From Torulaspora globosa (Eukaryota > Ascomycota > Saccharomycetes > Saccharomycetales > Saccharomycetaceae): a stretch of DNA of 64,000 nucleotides. A program made the position numbers and the translations under genes. Shown in pieces: positions 27,895 through 36,046 of the stretch. The notes beneath the pieces were generated by a model. That model saw nothing but the letters and a program-made list of their open reading frames with translations, was not told the origin of the DNA and ran no database searches. Every line of letters starts with the position of its first letter. The stretch's first letter is position 1. The stretch spans positions 1,302,001-1,366,000 of the forward strand of contig NC_050727.1 of assembly GCF_014133895.1 (NCBI RefSeq), given 5' to 3'.

Positions 27895-28611
27895 ATGCCG
27901 GAGCAGTTGGAAAAGAAGTTCAAAGAAGCTAGAACCCAAATATTGATCACCGATATTCCGAAGATCAAATTTGATTCGAAATGGCCAGAGGATCTGGAGA
28001 AGGAGCTGTTTGAGCGAGAGTTTGTTGACTTGAAGCGGAAATTGCAATACTACACGCCCCTGGCATTTTTGAATAGAATCGTCATAATATTCGATGACGA
28101 AGCCGCAGCTGAGACGGTATACGAGTATTTGAAAGATCGTCTGAGAAATTTTTCCTATAGGATTTATCTAGCAGAGTCACTGCTGGCAAAACCGCGGGCC
28201 AAATCCATGGACGATGCGGAAGAGTCCGATAGTCCAGGCGGTGAATCTCAGAACCACTGTAAGCCAGTGCTTTCGATTAACACGTATCGCAGTACTGGAG
28301 CGAGCTCGTTGTCTCTATCGCTTGGGAGTCCTTCCCTTTCCCCTGAAAAAAATAGCCTAGACTCGCCTACACTCCTAAAGTTTGATAGCCAGTCCAAGGC
28401 ACATTACTATCAGGAGCCCTTGCCGAGGTCCGACAGAGGCAGTTCTCTAACGAGCTTTTCATCGTGCACAGATGTGCCCAAATACCTGTACAAGCCCGAG
28501 CCTTCGCCAATGACAACTACTTCGTCCGGCGGCCTCGCCAGCTCGATAAGTTCCGACGACAAGATACCACCACCAAGCCCCAGCATTACTCTCAAGGAAT
28601 TTCCTCGTTAA
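27895..28611 (+). CDS. RCN2: Calcipressin-type calcineurin regulator Rcn2
   Basis: RCAN/calcipressin family regulator of calcineurin. The 238-residue protein (S. cerevisiae 265) has an N-terminal RRM-like domain (about residues 15-100: TQILITDIPKIKFDSKWPED to FLNRIVIIFDDEAAAETVY), a Ser/Pro-rich middle and a C-terminal PSITLKEFPR. The PSITLK segment resembles the PxIxIT calcineurin-docking form. The frame is open five codons upstream only from a TTG; ATG at 27895 (MPEQLEKKFKEART) is chosen. Divergent from RPL5, tail-to-tail with COX11 (55 bases). Orthologue of YOR220W. Confidence 0.88.
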   Translation: MPEQLEKKFKEARTQILITDIPKIKFDSKWPEDLEKELFEREFVDLKRKLQYYTPLAFLNRIVIIFDDEAAAETVYEYLKDRLRNFSYRIYLAESLLAKPRAKSMDDAEESDSPGGESQNHCKPVLSINTYRSTGASSLSLSLGSPSLSPEKNSLDSPTLLKFDSQSKAHYYQEPLPRSDRGSSLTSFSSCTDVPKYLYKPEPSPMTTTSSGGLASSISSDDKIPPPSPSITLKEFPR

Positions 28612-28666
28612 CCGCATATCATATTTATCCCACTAGGTATACGTATATACAAGCATTTCTGTATCA

Positions 28667-29485
28667 TTAGGCGCCATCGACCACAGCCGTCGGAGACAGC
28701 AGCTGGCCGTTGATCTCCGCCGCGTCGCTCACTTTGGCGCCGTCGGACACGGCGGATCCGTCCGCGTAGTGCGCTCTGAAGAAGGTGTAATGCAGTATGA
28801 TATCGTCGATGTTCCTCATCGCTGGATCGCTGGCAAAGTCGGGGTCGATGAAGAAGAACACGGGCATGTCGATCTCTTCGCCCGCCGACAACTTCTGCTC
28901 TTCAAAACAGAAACACTGGATCTTATTGAAAAACGGCGCTGCCTCACCGGGCGTGATACTATACGTGGCCATCCCGATTATATCTTTATCACTCGTGTTC
29001 TTGGCTTTGTAGAACGCCAGAGCCGTCTCGCCTGGCTGCACGTACACCTCACGTTGCTCGGGGGTGAATTTCCACGGCAATATTTGCGACACTTCGCTCG
29101 TGAATGCCACTCGAATCCGCTTGTCGGTGTTGACAGGAATCAGCTTATCCTCTGTAAACTTCCTCTTGTCCGTAATCGGGATACCACCATAGCCTGTACG
29201 TGCGCAAATGGCTCTGTAAAGTGGCACTGCCGCATATGCCAGCCCAAGGAAAACCACAGCAATGCTGCTAAAGTAGAAAGCAACGGTACGGCCGCGATGC
29301 TTACGTTCCTGATTGATTTTTTGCTCACGTAGGTATTTGATTTCTGCCCTGGTCAACTTGCTCAGATCCACATGAGACGATTGGAACCTGACGCTGCTGC
29401 TTAGACAAGACCGGCGCCTTGTTGCACCTCGAAGAGCAACTCTCACTACCGGCTGGCTGAAAGTCCAAAGAGCCAATCTGTTCAT
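28667..29485 (-). CDS. COX11: Cox11, copper chaperone for the CuB site of cytochrome c oxidase
   Basis: Inner-membrane protein delivering copper to CuB of Cox1. The 272-residue protein (S. cerevisiae 300) has a basic presequence (RVALRGATRRRSCLSSSVRF), a matrix segment, one transmembrane helix near residues 66-88 (VAFYFSSIAVVFLGLAYAAV), and an intermembrane-space immunoglobulin-like domain with the copper-binding CFCFEEQ near residue 191. The cysteine just after the helix (AICARTGYGG) is also conserved. Divergent from RDS2 across 134 bases. Orthologue of YPL132W. Confidence 0.96.
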   Translation of the reverse strand: MNRLALWTFSQPVVRVALRGATRRRSCLSSSVRFQSSHVDLSKLTRAEIKYLREQKINQERKHRGRTVAFYFSSIAVVFLGLAYAAVPLYRAICARTGYGGIPITDKRKFTEDKLIPVNTDKRIRVAFTSEVSQILPWKFTPEQREVYVQPGETALAFYKAKNTSDKDIIGMATYSITPGEAAPFFNKIQCFCFEEQKLSAGEEIDMPVFFFIDPDFASDPAMRNIDDIILHYTFFRAHYADGSAVSDGAKVSDAAEINGQLLSPTAVVDGA

Positions 29486-29619
29486 AGTGCCGTTAACTTA
29501 TACCTTCATGGATCTATAAAGTGTTGATAATTTTTAAAGCCCCCGCGTTAAAAAGGTAGGCTTAAAGTAGCTCTTATGGATTCAAGAACTGACACATCTT
29601 TGAAGCGGTCAATTAGCTG

Positions 29620-30777
29620 ATGAGTGTACCTGAGAAGAAGCGAAAGAAGAATGGAAGGTCATGTGTGTTTTGCCGCAGGTCGCATTTGATTTGCGATGAT
29701 CAACGGCCTTGTACCAGATGTGTCAAGAGAGACATAGCGCATCTATGCACGGATGAAAATGGATCGAATTCTGCTACTCCTGGGCCAATTGGTGATCAAG
29801 GGAGGTCTTCGATGGACTTGGGCCCGAACGAGACCGTTGGATTGCCGGAGACGCAAGCGAACGTGAATAGCGGGGCTCCGATGAGCAGAACTTCAAGTCT
29901 TTTACCACAACAGCCCACGTTTGTGTCGGAACATGTTGGGTCAGAGTTCAGCTCGCTGAATGAGTTTTTAAATATGCTGGAGGACCCGTTGCTGATGAAC
30001 CAGTCAGGGCAGCAGGCGAAACCGGAGCCTGAAGGCTCCGGTAGTTTCGCCAATGGCGATGCCACATCAGTGGTGATCGATCCAAATCAACCAAACCAGC
30101 CTTCAGTGCATGATAACACTGCAGCCACTCCCAAGGAGCACTTCTTCCTGACCGCGGCGGACCCGTCAACGGAGATGACGCCAGAGAACAGGCTGAAGCT
30201 GGTGATCAATGCAAAGCTAGAGGCAGGTCTACTGCAACCGTACAATTACGCTCAGGGCTACTCAAGATTGCAAAACTATATGGACAAGTACATGAATCAG
30301 TCGTCAAAGCAGCGAATACTGAAACCGCTCTCAACGATTCGTCCCGCGTTCAGAGCGATCGCTAGGTCGTTGAAAGACGTGGACCTGGTTCTTGTAGAGG
30401 AGGGCTTTGAAAGGATGCTTTTGTCGTATGATCGCGTCTTCACATCGATGAGCATGCCCGCATGTCTGTGGAGGCGTACCGGCGAGATCTACAGGGCAAA
30501 CAAGGAATTTGCTTCGCTGGTCGACTGCACGGTGGACGATCTTCGAGATGGGAGGCTGGCGATTTATGAATTGATGACTGAAGAAAGTGCTGTCAATTTC
30601 TGGGAGAAATACGGTTCGATAGCCTTCGATAAGGGGCAGAAAGCTGTGCTTACAAGCTGCAACCTTAGGACAAGGGATGGCAGAAGAAAGAGACCATGCT
30701 GCTTCAGTTTTACAATAAGGCGAGACAGGTACAACATACCGATCTGTATTGTTGGTAACTTTATACCTATTTCCTAA
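29620..30777 (+). CDS. RDS2: Zn2Cys6 regulator of gluconeogenesis Rds2
   Basis: Transcription factor that activates gluconeogenic and respiratory genes on non-fermentable carbon and confers ketoconazole tolerance. The 385-residue protein (S. cerevisiae 446) has an N-terminal binuclear zinc cluster at about residues 15-43 (CVFCRRSHLICDD, CTRCVKRDIAHLC: six cysteines), a low-complexity Asn/Gln/Pro middle and a C-terminal PAS-like domain (about residues 275-385, MPACLWRRTGEIYRANKEFA to PICIVGNFIPIS). The paralogue Ert1 has the same architecture; the neighbours COX11 (YPL132W) and MCT1 favour RDS2 (YPL133C). Its stop is only 8 bases from the MCT1 stop. Confidence 0.9.
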   Translation: MSVPEKKRKKNGRSCVFCRRSHLICDDQRPCTRCVKRDIAHLCTDENGSNSATPGPIGDQGRSSMDLGPNETVGLPETQANVNSGAPMSRTSSLLPQQPTFVSEHVGSEFSSLNEFLNMLEDPLLMNQSGQQAKPEPEGSGSFANGDATSVVIDPNQPNQPSVHDNTAATPKEHFFLTAADPSTEMTPENRLKLVINAKLEAGLLQPYNYAQGYSRLQNYMDKYMNQSSKQRILKPLSTIRPAFRAIARSLKDVDLVLVEEGFERMLLSYDRVFTSMSMPACLWRRTGEIYRANKEFASLVDCTVDDLRDGRLAIYELMTEESAVNFWEKYGSIAFDKGQKAVLTSCNLRTRDGRRKRPCCFSFTIRRDRYNIPICIVGNFIPIS

Positions 30778-30785
30778 AGAGTGGT

Positions 30786-31796
30786 TTATTGTTCTGTTAT
30801 CTCATGATCATCATTAAATTTCTCAATAGTGGTTAGTGAGGAATATTCATAATTGTTCAGATTGGGACAGTTCCTTCTTATGAGGTTGTAAATGACGCTT
30901 CCGGGACCGATGCTGACCGATTCATCCACCTGGCCTTTCAGGCTGTCATTGATGGTGTCGTAGCACATTGTGAACTGGACCGTGTTGCTGCTGCATTTCA
31001 CAAATTTCTCCAAAGCGTGGTGCACCAGCGTGGATATTTGACCGTCCAAGTTGGCTATTATCGGCGACTCCAGCTCGGTGAACGTGTGGGTTTGGTTCTT
31101 CTTCAAGATTTGCCAGATAAAATCGTACAACGGGCCTCTGGTGGGCTCCAGCACGGCTTTGTTATGGAACGGAATATTGTATGGGTTGGTCAACTCGGTA
31201 ATTCGCAGCATGGGAAATCGCAGGTGCAGCTCGGTCCTCAGCGATTCTAGATCCTCCACCAGCCCTGTCACCACACACTGTTTCACCGAGTTCGCATTCG
31301 CAATTGACACCGTCTGGATCGGCAGCGACGACACCAGCTGGTTCACCTCCTGCGGCAGATCGGTAGCCTTTGGCGATGAAAGCGCCCACATCTCGAACAG
31401 CGACGACCGACTGATCCGATGTGCCTGCAGATACTTCTCGGTACATCGAACCATCAGCTCGTTCCGGTAATTGGCTATATCAAACAGATCCTTCAGCGAG
31501 AACAGCCCATTCGCGCTCAGACACGTCAGTTCGCCCAGCGAGTGGCCCAGTAGTATCTCTCGCTCGGAAACCCTCTTCGAAGACGATCTGTACAGCTGGT
31601 AGTACAAATTGGAGCAAACAGCGATGCTCCCGGGACTCGAAGGATTTGCAAAGATGAACTGCAGAAGCTCCTTCGAATGATTTCCATTCCTCTCCAGTAT
31701 GTTCTCGAATTCCTTGGCTTTATTCCTGATGACAGACTTCAACACCGGTATCGAAATCGCCGTTCCCTGACCAGGGAAAGTCACTAATCGCATCAT
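30786..31796 (-). CDS. MCT1: Mitochondrial malonyl-CoA:ACP transferase Mct1
   Basis: Loads malonate on acyl carrier protein for mitochondrial type II fatty acid synthesis, the route to lipoate. The 336-residue protein (S. cerevisiae 360) has the FabD-type LVTFPGQGTAI near the N-terminus, the nucleophile motif LLGHSLGELTC (Ser near residue 87) and NPYNIPFHNKAV with the catalytic His. The frame is open three codons upstream from a TTG; the ATGs at 31796 and 31793 (MMRLVTFPGQG) are both possible, and S. cerevisiae MKLLTFPGQG favours the second. PPT2, which activates the same carrier protein, is also in this window. Orthologue of YOR221C. Confidence 0.95.
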   Translation of the reverse strand: MMRLVTFPGQGTAISIPVLKSVIRNKAKEFENILERNGNHSKELLQFIFANPSSPGSIAVCSNLYYQLYRSSSKRVSEREILLGHSLGELTCLSANGLFSLKDLFDIANYRNELMVRCTEKYLQAHRISRSSLFEMWALSSPKATDLPQEVNQLVSSLPIQTVSIANANSVKQCVVTGLVEDLESLRTELHLRFPMLRITELTNPYNIPFHNKAVLEPTRGPLYDFIWQILKKNQTHTFTELESPIIANLDGQISTLVHHALEKFVKCSSNTVQFTMCYDTINDSLKGQVDESVSIGPGSVIYNLIRRNCPNLNNYEYSSLTTIEKFNDDHEITEQ

Positions 31797-32378
31797 TCCT
31801 CGCAAGATCTTCAGCTAATTGCGCCCTTCCGCCGATGCTTGAGTCCGATGAGCTCCTACTCTTCCTCTTCCATCATATATATAATTTTTTTGACAAACGA
31901 ATCGCATTTTAAGTTGCGAATTTAATTACTGCTGTCTCTTCTAAAAGGTAAACAACTCGGCTATCGCTTATCGCAGCACTGTCGAGCTATCTGCAGGGCA
32001 TTGAGACCTAGATATTCTCTAATTGAACTCAATTCCTGCCAAGACACTTAAATTCTTACTCTTTGCGCGACGCACCGCACTGGCACTCCGTCCACTTCTA
32101 CTGGACCAAAAAGAGATCTACAAATGCGACCAGCCGTTGGCGTAGCGATAGCTAATAGCTGAGACTCGATAAGAACGCTTCAGATGGCCATATGATGACT
32201 CCATCGAGCAGTAGCTTTTCCGTGAAATTTTTGCATTGCAAAATTTTTCAAATATTTAGCGTCATCGGCATTGATAACAGGACAATGACTGATGGTCACA
32301 TATATATATACCTCAGTTGGTCTCGTTATAGAGTGTTTGTGCGGTAGTGGGATTGAGTGTCGAGATCAGCGAGCGTAG
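31797..32378. other. Intergenic: divergent MCT1/ODC promoter region
   Basis: 582 bases. A (TA)5 tract at 32301-32310 lies about 70 bases before the ODC start and serves as a TATA region; an ATATATATAA tract near 31875 could serve MCT1. Two AAATTTTT elements in an imperfect dyad occur at 32223-32250. I found no RNA gene in it. Confidence 0.5.
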
Positions 32379-33284
32379 ATGTCAGAACCGCAATCATTAC
32401 CGTTTTTCTACCAGTTTATTGCCGGTGCCGTTGCAGGCATATCGGAGATCCTAGTGATGTATCCACTCGATGTGGTGAAAACTAGAATGCAATTGCAGGT
32501 GAGTCAGGCAGTTGGCAGTGCCGCTGCCGCTCAGGAGCACTATACCGGTGTGGCTGACTGTATCAGGAAGATTGTGCAGAAAGAAGGTGCGTCGCGCCTG
32601 TACAAAGGGATCTCTTCTCCAGTGTTGATGGAGGCACCAAAGAGGGCTACGAAATTTGCGTGCAACGATGAGTTCCAGAAGATCTACAAGAATATGTTTG
32701 GGAGTCCCGTGATGACGCAGCCGCTTTCCGTGCTGAGTGGTGCGTCAGCAGGTGTGTGTGAAGCGTTTGTCGTTGTGCCGTTCGAGCTGGTGAAGATCAG
32801 ACTGCAGGACTCGAGATCGAACTACAAGGGGCCCGTGGATGTTGTGAGACAGATCATCGCCAAGGAGGGTGTCCTGGCCATGTACAACGGGCTGGAGTCT
32901 ACGATGTGGAGACACGCTGTGTGGAATGCCGGCTATTTCGGCGTGATCTTCCAGGTTAGAGGCATGTTGTCCAAACCACAGAACAAGACGCAGAAAACGG
33001 TAAACGACCTGATTGCAGGTACGATCGGTGGTACCTTTGGTTCTTTGCTAAGCACGCCATTTGATGTCGTGAAGTCGAGAATCCAGAACACGGCCGTCGT
33101 GGCCGGCGTGGTCAGAAAATACAACTGGTCGTGGCCCTCGATGTTCACTGTGTACCGCGAAGAAGGTTTCAGAGCTCTCTACAAGGGTTTCGTTCCGAAG
33201 GTATTGAGACTGGGCCCTGGAGGTGGTATCCTGTTGGTCGTGTTCACCGAAGTGAGCGACTTCTTTAGAAGAATGAATTTATAG
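32379..33284 (+). CDS. ODC1: Mitochondrial 2-oxodicarboxylate carrier
   Basis: Inner-membrane carrier exchanging 2-oxoadipate and 2-oxoglutarate, linking mitochondria to lysine and glutamate synthesis. The 301 residues match S. cerevisiae Odc1/Odc2 (310/307). Three tandem repeats of about 100 residues carry the carrier signature: PLDVVKTRMQ, PFELVKIRLQ and PFDVVKSRIQ, each at the end of an odd-numbered helix, with SRLYKGISSP and ALYKGFVPKVLRLGPGGGI at repeat ends. It stands for both WGD paralogues (YPL134C and YOR222W), present here once. ATG at 32379. Confidence 0.96.
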   Translation: MSEPQSLPFFYQFIAGAVAGISEILVMYPLDVVKTRMQLQVSQAVGSAAAAQEHYTGVADCIRKIVQKEGASRLYKGISSPVLMEAPKRATKFACNDEFQKIYKNMFGSPVMTQPLSVLSGASAGVCEAFVVVPFELVKIRLQDSRSNYKGPVDVVRQIIAKEGVLAMYNGLESTMWRHAVWNAGYFGVIFQVRGMLSKPQNKTQKTVNDLIAGTIGGTFGSLLSTPFDVVKSRIQNTAVVAGVVRKYNWSWPSMFTVYREEGFRALYKGFVPKVLRLGPGGGILLVVFTEVSDFFRRMNL

Positions 33285-33695
33285 ATCCCGTTTGTAGTTT
33301 TGTTCTATGTGCTTTGCGACTTGTACTCCAGTCAGCGACTGGTCTCAAGAATGTTTGTTCTACCAGCCCTTGCGTAATCAGCTAGACGTCTATCACACAA
33401 GAGGGCACTAAGATGAACGTTGAAAATTTTTCTCTCCGATGGACTTGACGCTTGGAACCAAATGTGAGATCGGCTCAAGCAACACGGTTTTAGAGTCCTG
33501 GATTATTAATCCGCACGATTAATTATTTTGTATGGTTTCTTGTAGCGGGAACGTCTCGAAATTGAACTGCCGGCAGCTTGCTTATATAGTTCGCATATTT
33601 CCGTTACCCGGCTCCTTCATCGCTAGAAAGTTGGTAATATGATGTACTTGTAGCTAACCAGTAAGGGCTCAACGGCTATGAGGACAGGGTTAAGC
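33285..33695. other. Intergenic: ODC 3' end and DSC3 promoter
   Basis: About 400 bases. TTACCCG at 33604-33610 is an exact Reb1 core, and TATATAG lies close by at about 33585. Nothing else recognised. Confidence 0.5.
33604..33610 (-). promoter_or_regulatory. Reb1-type site upstream of DSC3
   Basis: TTACCCG followed by G is the Reb1 core (CCGGGTAA on the minus strand), about 90 bases before the DSC3 start, a common position for this general regulatory factor. Confidence 0.5.
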
Positions 33696-34517
33696 ATGTC
33701 TCAAGAGCCATTACTGCCTTTATACAACGCCAGAGGGGCGGAAACTGGAACCTCCCGCAGTCGGTACTTGGTTATTCGGTTCTCGGATGTCAGCATCCAT
33801 GATCTGCCTCTAGATATCACACAGGTACCCTACAGCTCAATTAACACACATTGGCTGCGAGAAAAGTGTCGGGAGTTTCGAAGCGATGAGACTTCGATGA
33901 GAAGACTGCGGTTTATTCACGGCGGTGCGATGCTGAATACACATACGGACCTTTCCGAAGAGCTGAATCGATATTTTATGCAGCAACAGCAGCGGAGCGG
34001 AGAAGACGAGAACCGCTTCTACATCCATTGCATTGTGGGTACAGAGAGGTTGACCCGGGAACAAGTGGCCAATGAGGACTCGCTGGACGACATCGCGCCC
34101 TCGAGCGAGGGGACCACGACCCAGGCGATCGGGTTCGACAGGCTGCGGGCAGTCGGCTTCTCTGAGCAAGAGATAGAGCTGCTGAGGCAGCAGTTCCGCT
34201 CTGCGTACGGTGATCTTGAAGAAGAAATGGCCAACAGCCAGCCGCGCGATCTGCGACAGTTGGAGGAGCAGTGGATGGAGAGCGACGCTCGGAACAACGA
34301 TCTAAACGCCCCCGGTGCCGGCGGCTTCAACTCGGCACCCATTGCGAACTACAAGCACAACCGAGACCTTCTGATCGGGATCTGCATCGGGTTTTTCCTC
34401 GGGGTGTTCGGCCTCCTGCTGATGAAGATGAACGGCCTGTTCAACAAGCGACAGAAAATGTCCATCTTTGCCGGGATCATCGTCAACATCATGTTCAACA
34501 TCGTGCGGAGTTTTTAA
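33696..34517 (+). CDS. DSC3: Golgi Dsc ubiquitin ligase subunit Dsc3
   Basis: Subunit of the Golgi/endosomal Tul1-Dsc E3 ligase complex that ubiquitinates membrane proteins. The 273-residue protein (S. cerevisiae 292) has an N-terminal ubiquitin-like domain (YLVIRFSDVSIHDLPLD to LRFIHGGAMLNTH), the conserved GFDRLRAVGFSEQEIELLRQ helix pair, an acidic linker and two C-terminal membrane segments (LLIGICIGFFLGVFGLLLM and SIFAGIIVNIMFNIV). An ATG six codons upstream (33678) is in frame; I chose 33696 (MSQEPLLPLYN) because it aligns with the S. cerevisiae start and has A at -3. Orthologue of YOR223W. Confidence 0.92.
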   Translation: MSQEPLLPLYNARGAETGTSRSRYLVIRFSDVSIHDLPLDITQVPYSSINTHWLREKCREFRSDETSMRRLRFIHGGAMLNTHTDLSEELNRYFMQQQQRSGEDENRFYIHCIVGTERLTREQVANEDSLDDIAPSSEGTTTQAIGFDRLRAVGFSEQEIELLRQQFRSAYGDLEEEMANSQPRDLRQLEEQWMESDARNNDLNAPGAGGFNSAPIANYKHNRDLLIGICIGFFLGVFGLLLMKMNGLFNKRQKMSIFAGIIVNIMFNIVRSF

Positions 34518-34550
34518 TGTACAAATCTCATACGTAGCTACAAACGCGGA

Positions 34551-34988
34551 TCAGCGGCGGATCAGAAGGTATGCATTCTCCTGCTTCACGTTGTTCAGAG
34601 TCCTGTAATTGCCCTCCAGTCTCATCAGCAGTCCGCCAAACGAGTAGTACACGGCGATGAGGTCCTTGCTCACCTCTTCAAACTTGTACGCCATCCCGTA
34701 CATCACGTAGTCGTAGTCATCGGCAAGCGACCGCTCCCCAGGAGGCGGAGGTCTCCAGCTCCTGGTCCCGGCAGCACCGTTCCCGGCCTCCTCCCCCGTC
34801 AGCGACGACGCAATCGTCACCGTCAGCTGTTCCTGCGTCTGCACCGGGAACAGATCCGTGTTCACATCGAGCGACAGCTTACACTGCTCCTGTGTCGTCG
34901 AAGTCGCCTCAATCCGCGACACCTTGTTGTACCGACCGGGGTCCACCTCCGTCACGGTAAACACATCGTCAAACAGCGTGCTCGACAT
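34551..34988 (-). CDS. RPB8: RNA polymerase subunit ABC14.5 (Rpb8)
   Basis: Subunit shared by RNA polymerases I, II and III with an OB-fold. The 145 residues equal the family length (146). Seen: MSSTLFDDVFTVTEVDPGRYNKV, the SLDVNTDLFPVQTQEQLTVTIA strand region, and the C-terminal DYVMYGMAYKFEE and YYSFGGLLMRLEGNYR. Tail-to-tail with DSC3 (33 bases). Orthologue of YOR224C. Confidence 0.97.
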   Translation of the reverse strand: MSSTLFDDVFTVTEVDPGRYNKVSRIEATSTTQEQCKLSLDVNTDLFPVQTQEQLTVTIASSLTGEEAGNGAAGTRSWRPPPPGERSLADDYDYVMYGMAYKFEEVSKDLIAVYYSFGGLLMRLEGNYRTLNNVKQENAYLLIRR

Positions 34989-35151
34989 CCTTTCACCAGC
35001 ACCAACCTCTCGAAACCACCTCTTCTAGCCATCTAAAAGCTCAAATTTTTAATGCCTAGCTTTATTACACACAAAAACGTCACCTCCGACGACGCCTTCT
35101 ACAAACACAAACTAGAGAGATATGCCATCACAATGCAAGTTCTCGCCCTCG

Positions 35152-35616
35152 TCAGCGCAGCACCGTTGCCGTCTTGCGCTTCTTCTGGTAGTCCTTGATC
35201 GCCGCCTTGATCGCGTCCTCCGCCAGCATCGAGCAATGCAGCTTCACCGGTGGCAGACTCAGCTCCTTCGCAATCTCCGTGTTCTTGATCTTGGCCGCGT
35301 CCTCCAGCGTCTTGCCACGCACCAGCTCCGTCATATACGAAGAAGACGCAATTGCAGACCCGCACCCAAACGTCTTAAACTTCACGTTCTCGATCACTCC
35401 CGCATCGTCCACCTGAATCTGCAATTTCATCACGTCCCCACACGCTGGCGCGCCCACAAGCCCGGTCCCAACGTTGGGCAGCGTCTTATCCAGCGATCCC
35501 ACATTTCTAGGGTTTGTGTAATGGTCGATCACCTTCGGATGATACAGTCTCCTGCTCACCTCAATACCACGGCCTCTAGCTGCTGTCACGCTCGGTCTGA
35601 ACAATCTAGAAAACAT
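35152..35616 (-). CDS. ISU1: Mitochondrial iron-sulfur cluster scaffold Isu
   Basis: Scaffold on which Nfs1 and frataxin build [2Fe-2S] clusters, released by Ssq1/Jac1. The 154-residue protein has a basic presequence (MFSRLFRPSVTAARGRG) and the IscU domain with all three ligand cysteines: GAPACGDVMKL, KTFGCGSAIAS and LPPVKLHCSMLAEDAI. The LPPVK loop is the Ssq1-binding motif. It represents both ISU1 (YPL135W) and ISU2 (YOR226C). A TGCACCC element and a TATA box lie 125-140 bases upstream. Confidence 0.97.
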   Translation of the reverse strand: MFSRLFRPSVTAARGRGIEVSRRLYHPKVIDHYTNPRNVGSLDKTLPNVGTGLVGAPACGDVMKLQIQVDDAGVIENVKFKTFGCGSAIASSSYMTELVRGKTLEDAAKIKNTEIAKELSLPPVKLHCSMLAEDAIKAAIKDYQKKRKTATVLR

Positions 35617-35741
35617 TTTCCTCTTCTGTGATGCGCTGATCTGTCCTAGAGAAGTGAACTAAACCAAACCAACCCAATATCCTACTGGTCCCAGTGCTAT
35701 TAAGTATGCTCTTGGGTTGCTAGCATGTGTGAATTTGACTG

Positions 35742-35755
35742 TGCACCCTATATAT
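35742..35755. promoter_or_regulatory. Aft-type iron-response element and TATA box of ISU
   Basis: TGCACCC (35742-35748) matches the Aft1/Aft2 core YRCACCC and is followed directly by TATATAT (35749-35755). ISU1 is a known iron-regulon gene in S. cerevisiae. The element lies about 130 bases upstream of the ISU ATG. Confidence 0.5.
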
Positions 35756-35894
35756 GGCCGGTTCATCTCCGCTTAGTCACCGGACATAAGCCAGACCGGT
35801 GCAGGCAGCAGCCCAGGCAGAGTCCAGACGGAAGTTGCTCCTCACGGCGAACTGGGTGCGGTTAGACGGCCGAGTCGGCGGCCGAGTCGGAGGT

Positions 35895-35952
35895 CGGGTA
35901 ACAGGGGCCGGGTAACGGGTGTAAGACGGACGGCGGGTAACGGGCGGGTAAC
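35895..35952 (+). promoter_or_regulatory. Cluster of four Reb1-type sites
   Basis: CGGGTAAC occurs at 35895-35902, 35909-35916, 35934-35941 and 35945-35952, all in the same orientation within 58 bases and about 95-150 bases upstream of the HER1/GIP3 start. Each contains the complete Reb1 core CGGGTAA. Confidence 0.7.
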
Positions 35953-36046
35953 GAGCCAGGTGGGCAGATGCTGCGAATAAGAGGGGGGATCTGCCTTTTT
36001 AACCGCCGTTGACCACTCTTGTAACGCAGCTGGCAGCGGACCAACG

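Larger units (their letters stand above)
35617..36046. other. Intergenic: divergent ISU/HER1 promoter region
   Basis: 430 bases. The ISU side carries an Aft-type TGCACCC and a TATA box; the HER1 side is GC-rich and has two GGCCGAGTCGG direct repeats (35868-35878 and 35880-35890) and four CGGGTAAC elements (35895-35952). Confidence 0.55.
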
